64,000 nt of DNA. Origin: Agrostemma githago (lineage: Eukaryota > Streptophyta > Magnoliopsida > Caryophyllales > Caryophyllaceae). Of this stretch, positions 36,391 to 47,467 are shown in pieces (the first letter of the stretch is position 1; each line of letters opens with the position of its first letter). A model generated the notes under the pieces. That model searched no databases. It was given only the letters and a program-made list of their open reading frames with translations, and was not told the DNA's origin. The stretch covers positions 62,189,701 through 62,253,700 of the forward strand of contig OY288247.1 in assembly GCA_958450325.1 (NCBI GenBank), in the 5' to 3' direction. The position numbers and the translations under genes are program-made.

Positions 36391-36552
36391 ACGAGCTGAT
36401 GACGGAGTGAAAACCCGAAAGGGCAGTCAGGGCAAAATGAAGAATCGAGTTGCGAGCCGTCGTAAAATAAATAAATAAATAATGACGAGCCGAGGACGGA
36501 ATGAAAACTTGAAAGGTTGCTCCGGGCAAAATGAAGAATCGAGTTGCAAGCC
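36391..36552 (+). repeat. Two 68-nt direct repeats with CCCGAAAGGG hairpin
   Basis: Copies at 36391-36458 and 36485-36552, offset 94. Each runs from ACGAGC through GACGGAGTGAAAA and CAAAATGAAGAATCGAGTTG to the end. The first contains CCCGAAAGGG, a three-base-pair stem with a GNRA tetraloop. Related copies occur in Athila2 (56252-56435, sense for that element). Confidence 0.85.
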
Positions 36553-36752
36553 ACCACAAAAAAACATGTGCTTCTCATTAATGCAAAATTAAGTAAACCT
36601 AAGTAAACCAAGCCTTTGTCGAGGCCTTTACATCAAGCATCCTTTACCTGGGTACTCCGGAAATAAGACAACGTGTTAGCAAAACCCTACAAGACTAGTA
36701 CTAATACGCTACATAATAATGCATAATACAACATAGTACTAATAGCTGGGCC

Positions 36753-38235
36753 CTACCGGTCCATCTTCTCCTTTCCCTTACCCTTCGGGTACGCTTCTTT
36801 GGGCCTCTCACCACGGCCCCCTTGAATGCAAGCGTCCACCCTTTCAGCCAATCATGGGCCCAGCCAATCCCACTTACCTACCTCATCTACACCTTTAATA
36901 TGGATCTTGTCAGTCTTGACCCGTTTAGACAAACTGACGGTACTAGGATCGGTAATATTGTCTTTGTTCGGACGCTTAGCGACGTTAACTTGTGTTGCCT
37001 CCTTATTCTATAGCACCACAGTCTCCGCTGTTCTTTATTTACCCCGCTCTATGGATGTTTACAAACGTTCTGCCGGGCATAAGAAGGGATTGTCCATCGA
37101 ACATTCGCTAAAGGAACACGATGTATAATCCTCCGTCTCCAGGACATTTCAAATTCCCTAAAAGAATTCTTCTCCCACGGATGGGAATTGATAACCTCAG
37201 TGATAACCTCCAAAACGGTCTGTGCCCCGCCCATTTGGCGCATTAACCTATCCAGATAAACATAAGACACATTCACTTAAAGACAGAATTTGCATAGTGC
37301 GGTCCCGTGATGAGAACGGGAGCCCGATATACCTCTTAATATGCCACCACGGGACAGTCCATCTAATAGTAATCCCTCCATCAGCATGCAGACAAGAGAA
37401 TCACTCGTCTTTGGTACAACCGACATTCCATAATGGTACAACACTCTGAGCAGTAAGCCTCTTACAGTTATAGCCCTGAATAAGCCGAGGTTGTTCGATT
37501 AGATGTAGCCTCTCTTGTAGCCAAACTTGCACAATACAACACAATGTCACGACTTCAAACTAGGGCAAACTCAAAGAGAGTGAAAAAATAGTACCATGAC
37601 ATACCTGCAAAATGGTCTTAGAACCACGAAAGGGAGCACGATGAATCTGTGCACGTGTGTCGAGACCCATTATAAGCTCACCCAAAATAAGCCAACAGGG
37701 CGATCGCTCATACTCCATCTCCATTACGACATCTAGAGTACGAGAGTTACCCCAACCAACATTCACCGATGCATCCTCAAAGGGATAGTAGCACGCTATC
37801 GCAATACTAAGAGCCCGTTTACGGGCTAGAGGTAAATACAACGAGTGTCCTCTCGTGAGAACACCTTAACAAGGAGCTCTAAGTTAATGCCACTTTCTCC
37901 AAAGAAAAGATCAGCTTCCTCCAACAGAGGAATATCCAAAAAATGACGAAACCGCTCTATGGGGACTTCACCTTGAACTGGTATGCAAGAGTGAAACGAG
38001 TACCACTCTTCAATCACGTCTATCTCCTCGAGAAGACGACAAACATCACTACTCGGGAATGCAAAAATATGGTGCTTAGCATCCCAAAAACGCGAACACG
38101 CAAGTAAAAAGTCATCTTGCACTTTGATTTGTTTTAGCGAAATAATAGCAGACAACCATCATTTAGCAAAGCTTCAAGTTCACCTTTCTTGAAATGACTC
38201 ATCCACTCGATCAAAAGATGGCCAAAACCCGACAT
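36753..38235 (-). pseudogene. Antisense PMD-like gene B of Tat2
   Basis: Homologue of gene A in the same position and orientation. The ATG at 38235 starts MSGFGHLLIEWMSHFKKGEL. After a frameshift near 38160 it continues into FLLACSRFWDAKHHIFAFPS, the PMD-type block, and GELIMGLDTRAQIHRAPFRG, ending ILQ at a donor CAG/GTATG (intron about 37604-37526). Exon 2 starts VWLQERL and carries WTVPWWHIKRY. A TGA occurs near 37400, with more damage after. It ends KGKGKEKMDR at 36753, like the basic tail of gene A. Role in the element unknown. Confidence 0.72.
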
Positions 38236-38308
38236 GACTCGAAAATCAAGCAAGAGCTATGAAGAAACTTTGGGTATTAATTATGTCTAAAACAATCACC
38301 CATAACCC

Positions 38309-38320
38309 GTATATATAGCT
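38309..38320 (-). promoter_or_regulatory. Candidate TATA box of antisense gene B
   Basis: The minus strand reads GCTATATATACG about 75 bp before the ATG at 38235. A near-palindrome (38341-38359) and the 30-nt-period array lie directly upstream. Confidence 0.6.
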
Positions 38321-38368
38321 ACAATCGTATAATTTGGAAATTATGGAAAATTTCCATAACCGAGAATT

Positions 38369-38470
38369 AGGCCGCCCTGGTTCAGGCAACCGAGAACTAG
38401 GTCGCCCCAGGCCAGGCGCCCATGTTCTGGGTTGCCGGCGAGCTGGCGCCCTAACTTCAGGTCGTCAGCT
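38369..38470. repeat. Palindrome array upstream of gene B, 30-nt period
   Basis: Left half-sites start at 38372 (CCGC), 38402 (TCGC), 38432 (TTGC) and 38462 (TCGT): exactly 30 nt apart. Right half-sites GGCA/GGCG are at 38385, 38415 and 38445, offset 13, the same geometry as in LTR B and LTR C. Confidence 0.85.
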
Positions 38471-39188
38471 GTACCCTGCCTCATCCCGCTGCTATTCGAT
38501 AGTCTTGGACGTTAGGAATGACCTCCTAAAGTCAATCATCCCCATTTCCAAAGCTCGAATGCACATTACAAGCACCATGCAAGAACGAAAGGTCCCTCAT
38601 AGGCAGCAGACGACCCATTTTCATCTCCCTGATCCACCGGACTTAGACCTTTTTTAAAATTTTCTTTTAGGGGGTAAACTACCCCACCTAGGCGTGTTAT
38701 AGCCCGTTGAGGCTTTGTCAATATGTTTGTAGCCCTACACGACAGTATCAATAAAGCATAAAAAGTGGTCCAACTTTTTCACATTTTTTCATTCAACTTC
38801 GCTTTGTACACAAGCGTCACCATAAAAAATGTCATACACTTTCCCAGCCTTGCCCACGCACCCGGTCAAAACATTTTAATCAAAAATGCTTTATACATGT
38901 TTGGCACATATCAAGTCAAATGTTTTAATCGACGTACTACTTGATCAAATTCTCGGCTCAAACTAACACATTTTAAGCATCCCGAAAAACATTTTCGCTC
39001 TCCTATGCTATCCTAATGCACTTAAGACATCTTAAAACACGGCTAAATCATAAGCAAATCGAACTTGAGGTGATTACGTGTTATCTAAACTAATCTTTCA
39101 GGAGTGCAATAAAACAAGTCGATCAGGCGTAAGAAGATTCAATAAAATACGTAAGCATACAAATCCAATATAAACTCGATTTTACAAA
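38471..39188. other. Non-coding stretch between antisense genes B and C
   Basis: Contains TATCAATAAAGCAT near 38747, similar to the TATCAATAAAA of the Tat gag-pol spacer, hinting that 38700-44121 could derive from a second Tat copy. No gene. Confidence 0.4.
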
Positions 39189-42100
39189 CTAGGGATGACC
39201 CCTAGAGGCTGTCGTGACAGCTAGTACAAGCTCACAATGGTTATCATCTAAACCTAGATTCTCCAGATCGAAAGTAGGAGACCCTACACCATCATCTACC
39301 GAGCGACCCATACCCGCCAGCGTATCCACGGTATCCGTCTCCGTTCGGGGAACTCCTCAGGAAGGATCAACCTCTCCGATAGCACCAGTGGCTTGATCCT
39401 CATCCACATCCTCTCCCTCTACCTCACCGTAGCTTCGTGCTGCGCTGAGGTCTCACTCTGAGACCGAGCCAACTATTCCTTCAACTTAGCAATCTCGATA
39501 TCCCAAGTCTGCAAAGATTGCATCATAGTGAGCTCAGATGCCTCAAGTTCAACCACCCGCACCCCCAACTACGCTACCATGTCCGGGACATCTTGCAAAA
39601 CAAATAGCTACCCCTTAGGAAAAGACAAAACAACTACCCTAACACCACCCACAGAAAAACAATACTTACCGATCGAGGTCCCGACGTGTCGTGAGCCGAG
39701 GAAGCAGCCCTCCCTGATGCGTAGGCCTGGAAGCAGTAGGCAGCCCGCCATAACCGCTGATGGAAAGCCGACGAAACCTGAGCAACAAAGCCAAACAAGT
39801 TAGCCAAGAAAGCCTAACCAACAAACCCGACCTCAAAGCAAGATTACAACATTTATCCGGTACAACCGGTCGCGCCACTCCATCCCGGCCTCCATCTCTT
39901 CCGCATAGCAAAGATGAAGAGGCTCGGTGAAAGCTACCCCGACCGCATCCACCCTAAGTAGTATCAGAGAGAAGTCCGGGGGCTGAACGACATCAGCCAG
40001 GTCGGCATGCTAAAAGAAAAACAACAACGCACCATCCAAAACACAAACAGACCCAAAACTATCACCACGCTGCGATGGCAAGCCAGTCGCTGGCAAACGT
40101 GAGACACGTACGAGGCACCAGACACCAGTAATGCCTCACCTCTCTCACCATCCCTGTCTTCACGGGCCTCAGCGGTAGTCGGAGGCCTCAACATGGTCCA
40201 AGGAGGATCAAACGGCACCATAAACTCGTCATAGAGGCACTGGCACAACAACCTCTCACCCAAATACCACACTGGGCGGAATTGCGTAGAGAGGAGCATC
40301 CTCTTGTAGCTTCTTGGCCCCAACTTTGCCCCCACCTACTCGGGTAAACCCTCGTAGTTGGCCCAATGACGGGCCACAAACTGCACAACCAAACCTATAT
40401 TGCATCACAAAACTCCTAATCTTGGGGGCTACCTAAGAAAGCAAATAGAGGGAAAACTTACATCATCGAGACGCAACTGGTTCACTAGTACGTTATCCGT
40501 CGAGTAGTGGCTTGTCGTAGTCTTGGTTTGCGCCAACCTCCACTCAATCTCACCTGGGAACCTAGCCGGGCAAACCGGCACTGTCTTAGGTCCCAAGCAC
40601 GGAAAGTAAGAGTAGATCCAAGCCTGCAAAACACGAGGCACCATCAGCAAAACAAAACAAAACCAAGCAAAATCCAAAAACCAAACACGTGTTAAGTAAT
40701 TAACCTCCAGCACCAGACCTGGACCCACAATAGGTATAGCGGAATTCGAACCCACCCTCTGAGGCCTCACCATACCCTGTAAATAGTGGGTCATCTCCCC
40801 GAAAGCGGCTGTCACCCAGTCAAAACGTCCTTGCTGACTCAAGTCAGTTAGGAAAGACAAAATCCTAGTACTAAACCTCTCACCCTTATCCGAGAAGTGG
40901 GTCGACCCTAGGAAGTACCACAACCACAGACAGGCGTCCTGCACCACCGTGTTGGGCACTCGACCCTCTAAAACCTCCACTCTCTTAAAGTGTTCGGTGA
41001 TATATGAACTAACCAGAGCCTGGGGCATACTATACGCCGAGGGCTCCAAACAGTCCCCGATCCAGCCCCTAACCTCAGCAATATCCAGTCTAGGCCCTCT
41101 GGAGCCCATATTATCAACTTGGGATCCCAGGGCAGCCCTGTAATCACCTCGAAATCCTCCAAAGTAATGCCGATCTCACCAAATGACATGTGGAATGTCG
41201 AGGTCGTGTCATGAAAGGGATCTATCATCGCTCCAACCACCATTAGGTTGGACTTGGTCTTGCAACCTATCTGCCGAACCCAATGCCCGATTAAGGGACC
41301 CAAGGTCGTCCCCATAACCACCTTCTTAGCCTCGGGGCTAAGTTTCTGAGAATAAATCTCCAGGCACGTCGTGAAGCCTGAAGGTCCTCATTGGACCTGG
41401 AGGCTACAAACCGCGACAATACAAGTATAAACAAACGATACGAGTACAAATCAAAGTCAAAATACGAGTCAATCAAGGTACTCACCTTGCCGTTTACTGT
41501 ACGACTAGACACGTGCAAGTCTGGACGGAGCAATAATTACCGACCATCCCAATCCCGAGCCCAAACAGGATCCTCATAAGCAACCTCCTCGGCCTCGTCA
41601 ATGGGCCTGGGTACATGCTTCCTCCTAGAAACCGTCACGGGAAGGCAGGCCTCGTGACTCGATCAAAGTTAGTTAGCCTCATCCATAGCACCAGGCTCAA
41701 GTTGAGGCGAAGGAGCACTCTGATGCCTCTTGCGGGCCACCTGGGAAGTTAGTGAACTCGACCCGGTAGCCTCGCTGCTAGTACTAACTATAGGGACTCC
41801 CTTAGGATATCCCGTACCCTCTCCAGCTGAAAAACAGAACAAACAATGCATTTCGGGTTAGGTCAAAATAGATCAAACAGGTCAAAATAAACTCAAAATT
41901 TTGGAGTAAAATATCAAAATTCCGAAAAGCCCACTAGCCCCTATTTTCGACCCCGGTCACAGTAAAAGTGGTTTCGGGAAAATCCGGCATCGTTACGCTC
42001 TCATTTTGTCCATCGTAAACATCACAAACTCACACAAAACGCCCTAGAATGCATTCCGGGTCACGAAAATCGACATATGAGCTACCCACAACATCACAAG

Positions 42101-42414
42101 CAAGAATCTAGCAAGATTACAAGGGTCAAGTACGGGAATAATCGGGAAATCGATCCCTAAACCCTAGCATTTCGATTTTCATTCATGAGAGGCCATTAAA
42201 GTACCTTCAAGCTTTCACTTCAAGCAAATAACTACACCTAAAAGCTCTATACTATCCTAATTCAAAAATGGAACCAAGAACAAGCATCGAAACTTAGCAA
42301 AAACGAAATACCCAAATCAATTTCTAGGGTTTAAGCAAATTCAACCCAAAAATCACACCAATCAAGTACAAATCAACAATAGGTGAGTAAGGAACACTTA
42401 CCCGAGGGCGACAT
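39189..42414 (-). pseudogene. Antisense multi-exon plant mobile domain gene C
   Basis: A PMD (aminotransferase-like, plant mobile domain) gene. Model: E1 42414-42402 (MSPS, donor GTAAGTG); E2 41826-41486; E3 41396-40705; E4 40623-40462; E5 40380-about 40069; E6 40009-about 39850; E7 39777-39670; E8 to 39189. Introns have GT/AG ends and the first four junctions join in phase. PMD blocks: TFHMSFGEIGITLEDFEVIT, then WLWYFLGSTHFSD and FDWVTAAFGEM in E3; AWIYSYFPCLGPK in E4; FVARHWANYEGLP and FRPVWYLGERLLCQ in E5. E8 looks like a coiled-coil tail. Damage: three in-frame stops in E2, one each at the start of E3 and in E5, and a frameshift near 41110. It is unlike genes A and B in sequence and closer to canonical PMD proteins. 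It could be a captured host gene; no flanking host sequence is seen. Confidence 0.78.
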
Positions 42415-42530
42415 AGCCGAGTATATCAGAAATCAAACTTGAAATTGGGTGATCGAGTCGAGAATACGGGCTTAGGGTGAAGGGAATCGCCCGTCTGAGT
42501 TTTGGATCACCTAACCCCCCTTCAATTGCG

Positions 42531-42540
42531 ACATTTAAAC
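42531..42540 (-). promoter_or_regulatory. TATA-like box of antisense gene C
   Basis: The minus strand reads GTTTAAATGT about 120 bp before the ATG at 42414 and about 35 bp after the palindrome array. Weak by itself; position matches genes A and B. Confidence 0.4.
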
Positions 42541-42574
42541 GAATCTGGGAAACAAAATCCGAGCCATCTCAGTG

Positions 42575-42642
42575 CGGTCGCCCGAATTCTGGGGCCTTGC
42601 AACCCAGGCGCCTCAGTATTGAGCCGTAGGAAGTAAAGCGCC
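42575..42642. repeat. Palindrome array upstream of gene C, 30-nt period
   Basis: Left half-sites start at 42578 (TCGCC), 42608 (GCGCC) and 42638 (GCGCC), exactly 30 nt apart, with GGGG/GAGC at offset 13. Same spacing as the other Tat2 arrays although spacers differ. Confidence 0.75.
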
Positions 42643-43217
42643 TAACCTCTCAACGTAAAACAAAAACGGGATAATCCGAGCATAGTTCCCAATACCCGCA
42701 AGACATACACACATGTACAACCCAAGTAAACAATGTCGAGACAATTTACTTCTCTCCAACGGGTTAAGCAAGGCATATTACCTTCCCCTAACGGAATAAT
42801 TAAGTCAATTTACCTCACCCCAGTGGGATAAGCAAGACATATGAAATCCCTAGTCGGTACGATAAGCTGTACTAAAACCCATAGCAACCAACTATACTAT
42901 CTCCTTCAGCAGAGCATCCCGTAAGCCGGCACACCCTGTAATGCAAACCCATGAAAGTCCCTAGCGGTACCCATCAACTCAAGATACCAAGTTCAAATAG
43001 CAAACCTTTCAACAAATTGCAAGCACAAATCGATTACTCCAACAAAACCTCACTTCAAAGAAACCAACTTACATCCACAACAAGAAACCATGAACCCCAG
43101 ACCAAGTAAAAGACCAAGAAACAATGCAAACACAATTATGCACTCGTCAAGAGTTTTTGCAATTGTCCCAGAAAAAATCAAAATGCAAATTACCACTCTT
43201 CAATATGCAAACGACTA
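42643..43217. other. Tat2 3' non-coding stretch before tandem repeats
   Basis: A-rich, with several loosely repeated phrases (AAGCAAGGCATATTACC and relatives near 42770-42845). No gene. Confidence 0.5.
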
Positions 43218-43700
43218 GGAACAGACAGGAATCTGTTCCAAAGAATACAATGTGCAAAGGCCAGATATAGTCAAAAACTATCTCAAAGAATACAAAAGTC
43301 TAGGAACAATGATCCATTCCAAAGAATACAATGTGCAAAGGCCAGAGGTATTGAGAAACTATCTCAAAGAATACAAAAGTTCAGGAACAAAGATCCATTC
43401 CAAAGATTGCAAAGGCCAGCGATAGTCAGAAACTACCTCAAAGAATACAAAGTCCAGGAAAAAAGATCCGTTCCAAAGATTGCAAAGGCCAGAGATAGTC
43501 AGAAACTATCTCAAAGAATACAAAAGTCCAGGAACAAAGATCCGTTCCAAAGAATACAATGTGCAAAGGCCAGAGATAGTCAGAAACTATCATAAAGAAT
43601 ACGAAAGACCAGGAACAAAGATCCGTTCCAAAGATTACAAAGGCCACAGATAGTCAGAAACTATCTCAAAGAATGCAAAAGTCCAGGGACAGACCGGAAT
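43218..43700 (+). repeat. Hairpin-rich tandem repeats in Tat2 3' region
   Basis: About five diverged units with period mostly 90-100 bp, built from CAAAGAATACAA, TGCAAAGGCCAGAGATAGTC and GGAACAAAGATCCGTTCC. Each unit holds small inverted repeats: GGAACA with TGTTCC-like partners and GATAGTCAGAAACTATC. Amplified tandem repeats in this place are known from Retand-type Tat elements. Confidence 0.85.
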
Positions 43701-44121
43701 CTGTTTCAAAGAAAATGATATTCAATTCAACCCAGCCACCCGAGAGGGATTTATACAAATTCACTGCAACCAACTGAGAATTTATCAATTCAATGCAACC
43801 AAACACAAGGGATTAAACCAAACCAAGTTACCCGAGATTGACTCAAGCAAAGGGCTTGTTTCGGATGCCAAAACATTAATCAACTACAATAGCACCATAA
43901 ACCCAAAGCAAAACAAACAAACCCTGGCCAGAGCTTCAACAACCAACCACAGGCGAGGGGATCAGGTATGATTTCTAAACTTGACTGATGAGCCTTAGTA
44001 CGTAGTCCAACGGACTTAAAACGACCCGAGCGGACATCCACCAGGTCGTAATCCTTGATTGACCTAGGCGGCTATACTTTGACTTTCGCCTTGTCCAAGA
44101 CTTAGTCAAAGTGAAGGCTTC
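43701..44121 (+). other. Tat2 pre-LTR region and polypurine tract
   Basis: From about 43965 it aligns with 10500-10656 of Tat1. It ends GTCAAAGTGAAGGCTTC, the tract preceding the LTR. No gene. Confidence 0.75.
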
Positions 44122-46012
44122 TATAGACACCCAGATTTGGACCTGGTGGCTACAGGAGTGCCCGACAAATACCCGATGATGATCGGACTGGAACACGACA
44201 TGATTTTACGATGTTTTAGATGGTTTTCTATAGGACAAATTAAATAATTACTCGGAAAAATTAATTCAACATCAAGACGGTCTTAGTCGTGTCATTACCG
44301 TCGCGTCGACACTACTTAGAGTCAATTTCGACACCGGGGCTCTGAATCGGTCCCGAAACACGTAGAGTCAAACCGGAGTCAGCACGTCAGGCCAAGACAA
44401 GCCTCAAGATGCGCACCCGAGGCCTATCGGCGTGCGCGTTAGGTCAAGGGTAGGAAACCTTAACAACCAAGCAATACAAAGATCACGTATAATCTTCGCT
44501 TTGGAAAGTTTTCTAATCGGATCTTCAAAATCTCAGTCGCTTCCCCTCTAGCGCCTGAAACCTGCATCGCCTCACCTCAGGAGCCCTAATAATGGGTCGC
44601 ATGATTCCGGTCGTCCAAAATCTCGATTTGAAGTACGAGAAAAACTATAAATACCCCCCCCTCCACTCATTAGACACAACCCATAATTCAGAATCCCTCC
44701 TCTCTTCTCTACAAGCTCTATAACTCTTCATTAGCATCGCACTTCGACATTAGGCACGATCCACTCGATTGTTTTCTCTTCGATCCGCATTCCACGAATC
44801 AACACTATTCTTCGTAGTTTCTCGGGTTACTGACTCGATAAGAACAAAAAAGTGCACCCGTGTTGACTTGTCGACTTGCCCCTACCGTAGCGAAGATCTG
44901 CCGGAATCACCGCAGGAAGCTAGGAGGATCCGCTTGTAGAAGTCATATCATCACATCTAAACATCACTTTACATACTGTACTTTTAATTATGCACTTCGA
45001 TAACGTCGAGTCCGACTCATATGGATACTAACTCCACGACGCGTCGTAAAGGTAATGTCCACAACTTCAACCTCAAACAATAAAACACCTAAACTACTTT
45101 TGAGTAGTAATGAGATCCGTTCTCGATCGTCTACGCATTGTATCTCGTTTGGAGTACACTCTGAGCGTGCAATTCCTCACAATGTGATTTACTTACATTT
45201 TGCACTTACAGCTTTTGTATGATTTACCGCTTTTATGACCATAATCGCAAGCTAAATCACCTAACACGAAGTTCAAAATGTAAACAAGCTAAAACTGAAC
45301 AAGCAGTGGTCGGGTTCCATATTAATCCCGATGCTCAGCCCTTACATGTGGCTCGACGCATCCTTATTAATACCAAACTGACGCACCTTAAGCAGAATAC
45401 CAGGTAAGGTATGGCACGAGAACGATTAATATCTGTATCATCACGTTAAAACTGATTTGCTAATACGAATACTATCTAGTACTCTCTACTCTCCTACGTG
45501 TATCTTTTCATGGCCTGCCTGTCACGTGAAATTGCATGCAAAGAATGTAAAAGCAATAACTTCGACGACAAAAACTTACTTGTCCTTAAACAACCGATGT
45601 AGCAAAGGCATAGGGTTAAAACAATGGATATTATCGCATTTTCGCCACAACTAAGGAACGAAGTTATCAAGCCATCTATTGATTAGTAGAGGCCGCTACG
45701 CGCGGGCTGGATTGGGTGTTGATGTCTATCGGATGTTGGCTTCCCAATATGTACCCTCACCCCTTATTCAGAATTTACGGTTTCTGGATGTCCGAAACCA
45801 TTGGCAAGAAGAGTCATTCTAGAGATGGAATGCTTAAGTGCACAAGTCTTTATCCTTAGGTCCCCATGTCACTTAACTTTAAGCCGGCTAAGGATTAAAG
45901 TTGACTTGAACGATTTTTGAGTATCCCAAAACTAGTCGGTGGCGACTCCACAAATCCGCGACAAATTCGGTTCACTAGAAAGGTCATCAGACCAAACATA
46001 TCGGCCTTTAAA
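44122..46012 (+). repeat. Tat2 3' LTR (LTR C)
   Basis: Starts TATAGACACCCAGATTTGG (TG changed to TA). TATAAATA at 44646-44653 with the 30-nt-period array (44535-44616; TCGC at 44537, 44567 and 44597) ending 30 bp upstream. Conserved U5 block at 45684-45772 and GGTGGCGACTCCAC at 45938-45951. Similarity to LTR B stops at 46012; the true end may lie up to about 46185. Confidence 0.82.
44535..44616. repeat. Palindrome array in LTR C, 30-nt period
   Basis: Three copies with exactly 30-nt spacing, at the same distance from the TATA box as in LTR B. Confidence 0.82.
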
Positions 46013-46982
46013 AATTTACAACCACGTCTCGATCGATTCAATGGAAACATAGATATCCCCACATTTCTCTAGTACAATTCAAATCGTCAACCAAATCGAG
46101 GTCCGACACTTTGCCCCAAACGCGAGATCGAATTCGCCCTTGAACGACGGGCCGTGTGGGTGGCCGCCACGAATGGTCCCGGACAGGCTAAAGTCGTATG
46201 CTTCAAATTAATATTTATAAGCACTTAAATCTATATACTAAAACGTAGTAAAGTAGAAATAAGGGTTGAACACAAGGGAATCAGAATAACGAAATTATGC
46301 TAACTAAAGGTAGACGAAATCAATCTCTAATGCAATTAGAGATCGTAGTAACCAGGGGAGATTTGTATGATTAAATATCTAACAAACTAAAGTAAAAATA
46401 TAATAACTTGAGATATCAAATAATGAAAAAGAACTTAGACACAAGCACAAATCCACACTCAATAGCGATTGATCATCGTAAGACGATTTCAATTAATAAC
46501 CTTGACTACTCTATCGTGAACATAAAATTCCAATTCTCTTATGAATAGTTAACTAAGACGAATCTCGTTCTTAATTAACCCTAACTGTAAAACAACCTAA
46601 ACAATCTAGTTCTAGGTTCAATTAGACGGAAGCAATATAGATCTGAGAATTCGATAGAGAATAAATAGCACGTACAATCCAGTCGCGCCTTAGATATTTA
46701 TATGAATCGCTTCTAAGTACTAATATCAACGTATCCCGTTCAATATTAATTCCTAATTTTTACTAATGTAAAGTTAATCAATAAATCCTACTCAATTAAC
46801 GATACTAACAATAGAACGATGAAATCAAGTACTAGTTGTACACCTAGCAATTAACAAAAACATTCATGAAATTAATAACGAAGCAATTCACAATAATCAA
46901 GGTTAACAATCAAAACATTCAAACTCACAAACGTTTCGCGAGTGTTTCAAAGGCTTGAATCTAAGTGGAGAAGATTAGTTAC
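46013..46982 (-). repeat. Distal part of Athila2 3' LTR and junction with LTR C
   Basis: AT-rich. From about 46190 to 46982 it continues, on the minus strand, the LTR that starts at 55655; the intervening DNA is the Athila1 insertion. The rejoined strand reads AACCTAATTTACC and then CTAATCTTCTCCACTTAG. The exact left end was not found. Confidence 0.5.
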
Positions 46983-47321
46983 TGATAAGTGTAGTTTGTA
47001 GTGCCTATTTTGCTGTGTTTTGGTCCCATTTTCCTTGCGGAATCGCTCCTTTGGAGCGGTTCATGGGCTACTTATGTTTCCTCTAGCTCGTTTTAGGTTC
47101 CCGAGACCATTCGTGAAGAGTTGAAACGATTCCGACTCAATACATACACTTTTCGGAGCTAACGAAGCGGAGGAACGATCACTCGATGCCTTGGATTCGA
47201 CCCCGAGACCTTGGGACCCAATCCCGAGCCTCCGAGACCCGATCTCGAGTCCCGATAATCAATGAGAAGTCCATGTGAAGCAAGGAGGAACCAAAGGATC
47301 ATATTGGAGGCCTACAAGACT

Positions 47322-47467
47322 CATCCCCGACGGGTATGGCCTCATCCCGTCCGGGATGAAGTGCACATTTGAAGAGGCCACTGACAGGCCGTTCCGGTCG
47401 GGACCAACCCGTCCCGGTCGGGATGACAGGCCGTCTTGGTCGGGATGATCCCGTCCCGGTCGGGACC
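47322..47467. repeat. Palindrome array in Athila1 LTR (TCCCGnnCGGGA cores)
   Basis: Six near-palindromes with aligned starts 47322, 47343, 47390, 47410, 47432 and 47452: steps 21, 47, 20, 22 and 20. One is CATCCCGTCCGGGATG. The array ends about 53 bp before the TATA box. Confidence 0.85.

Noticed and set aside
38334..38657. Plus-strand frame over the gene B promoter region
   Set aside because: Its apparent coding is produced by the GC-rich 30-nt array; no domain and no supporting start context.
39189..42414. Gene C as a normal host gene separating two repeats
   Set aside because: Tat integrase, Tat 3' repeats and a Tat LTR surround it with no host flank, and its upstream array matches the Tat2 LTR. 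Host origin by capture remains possible.
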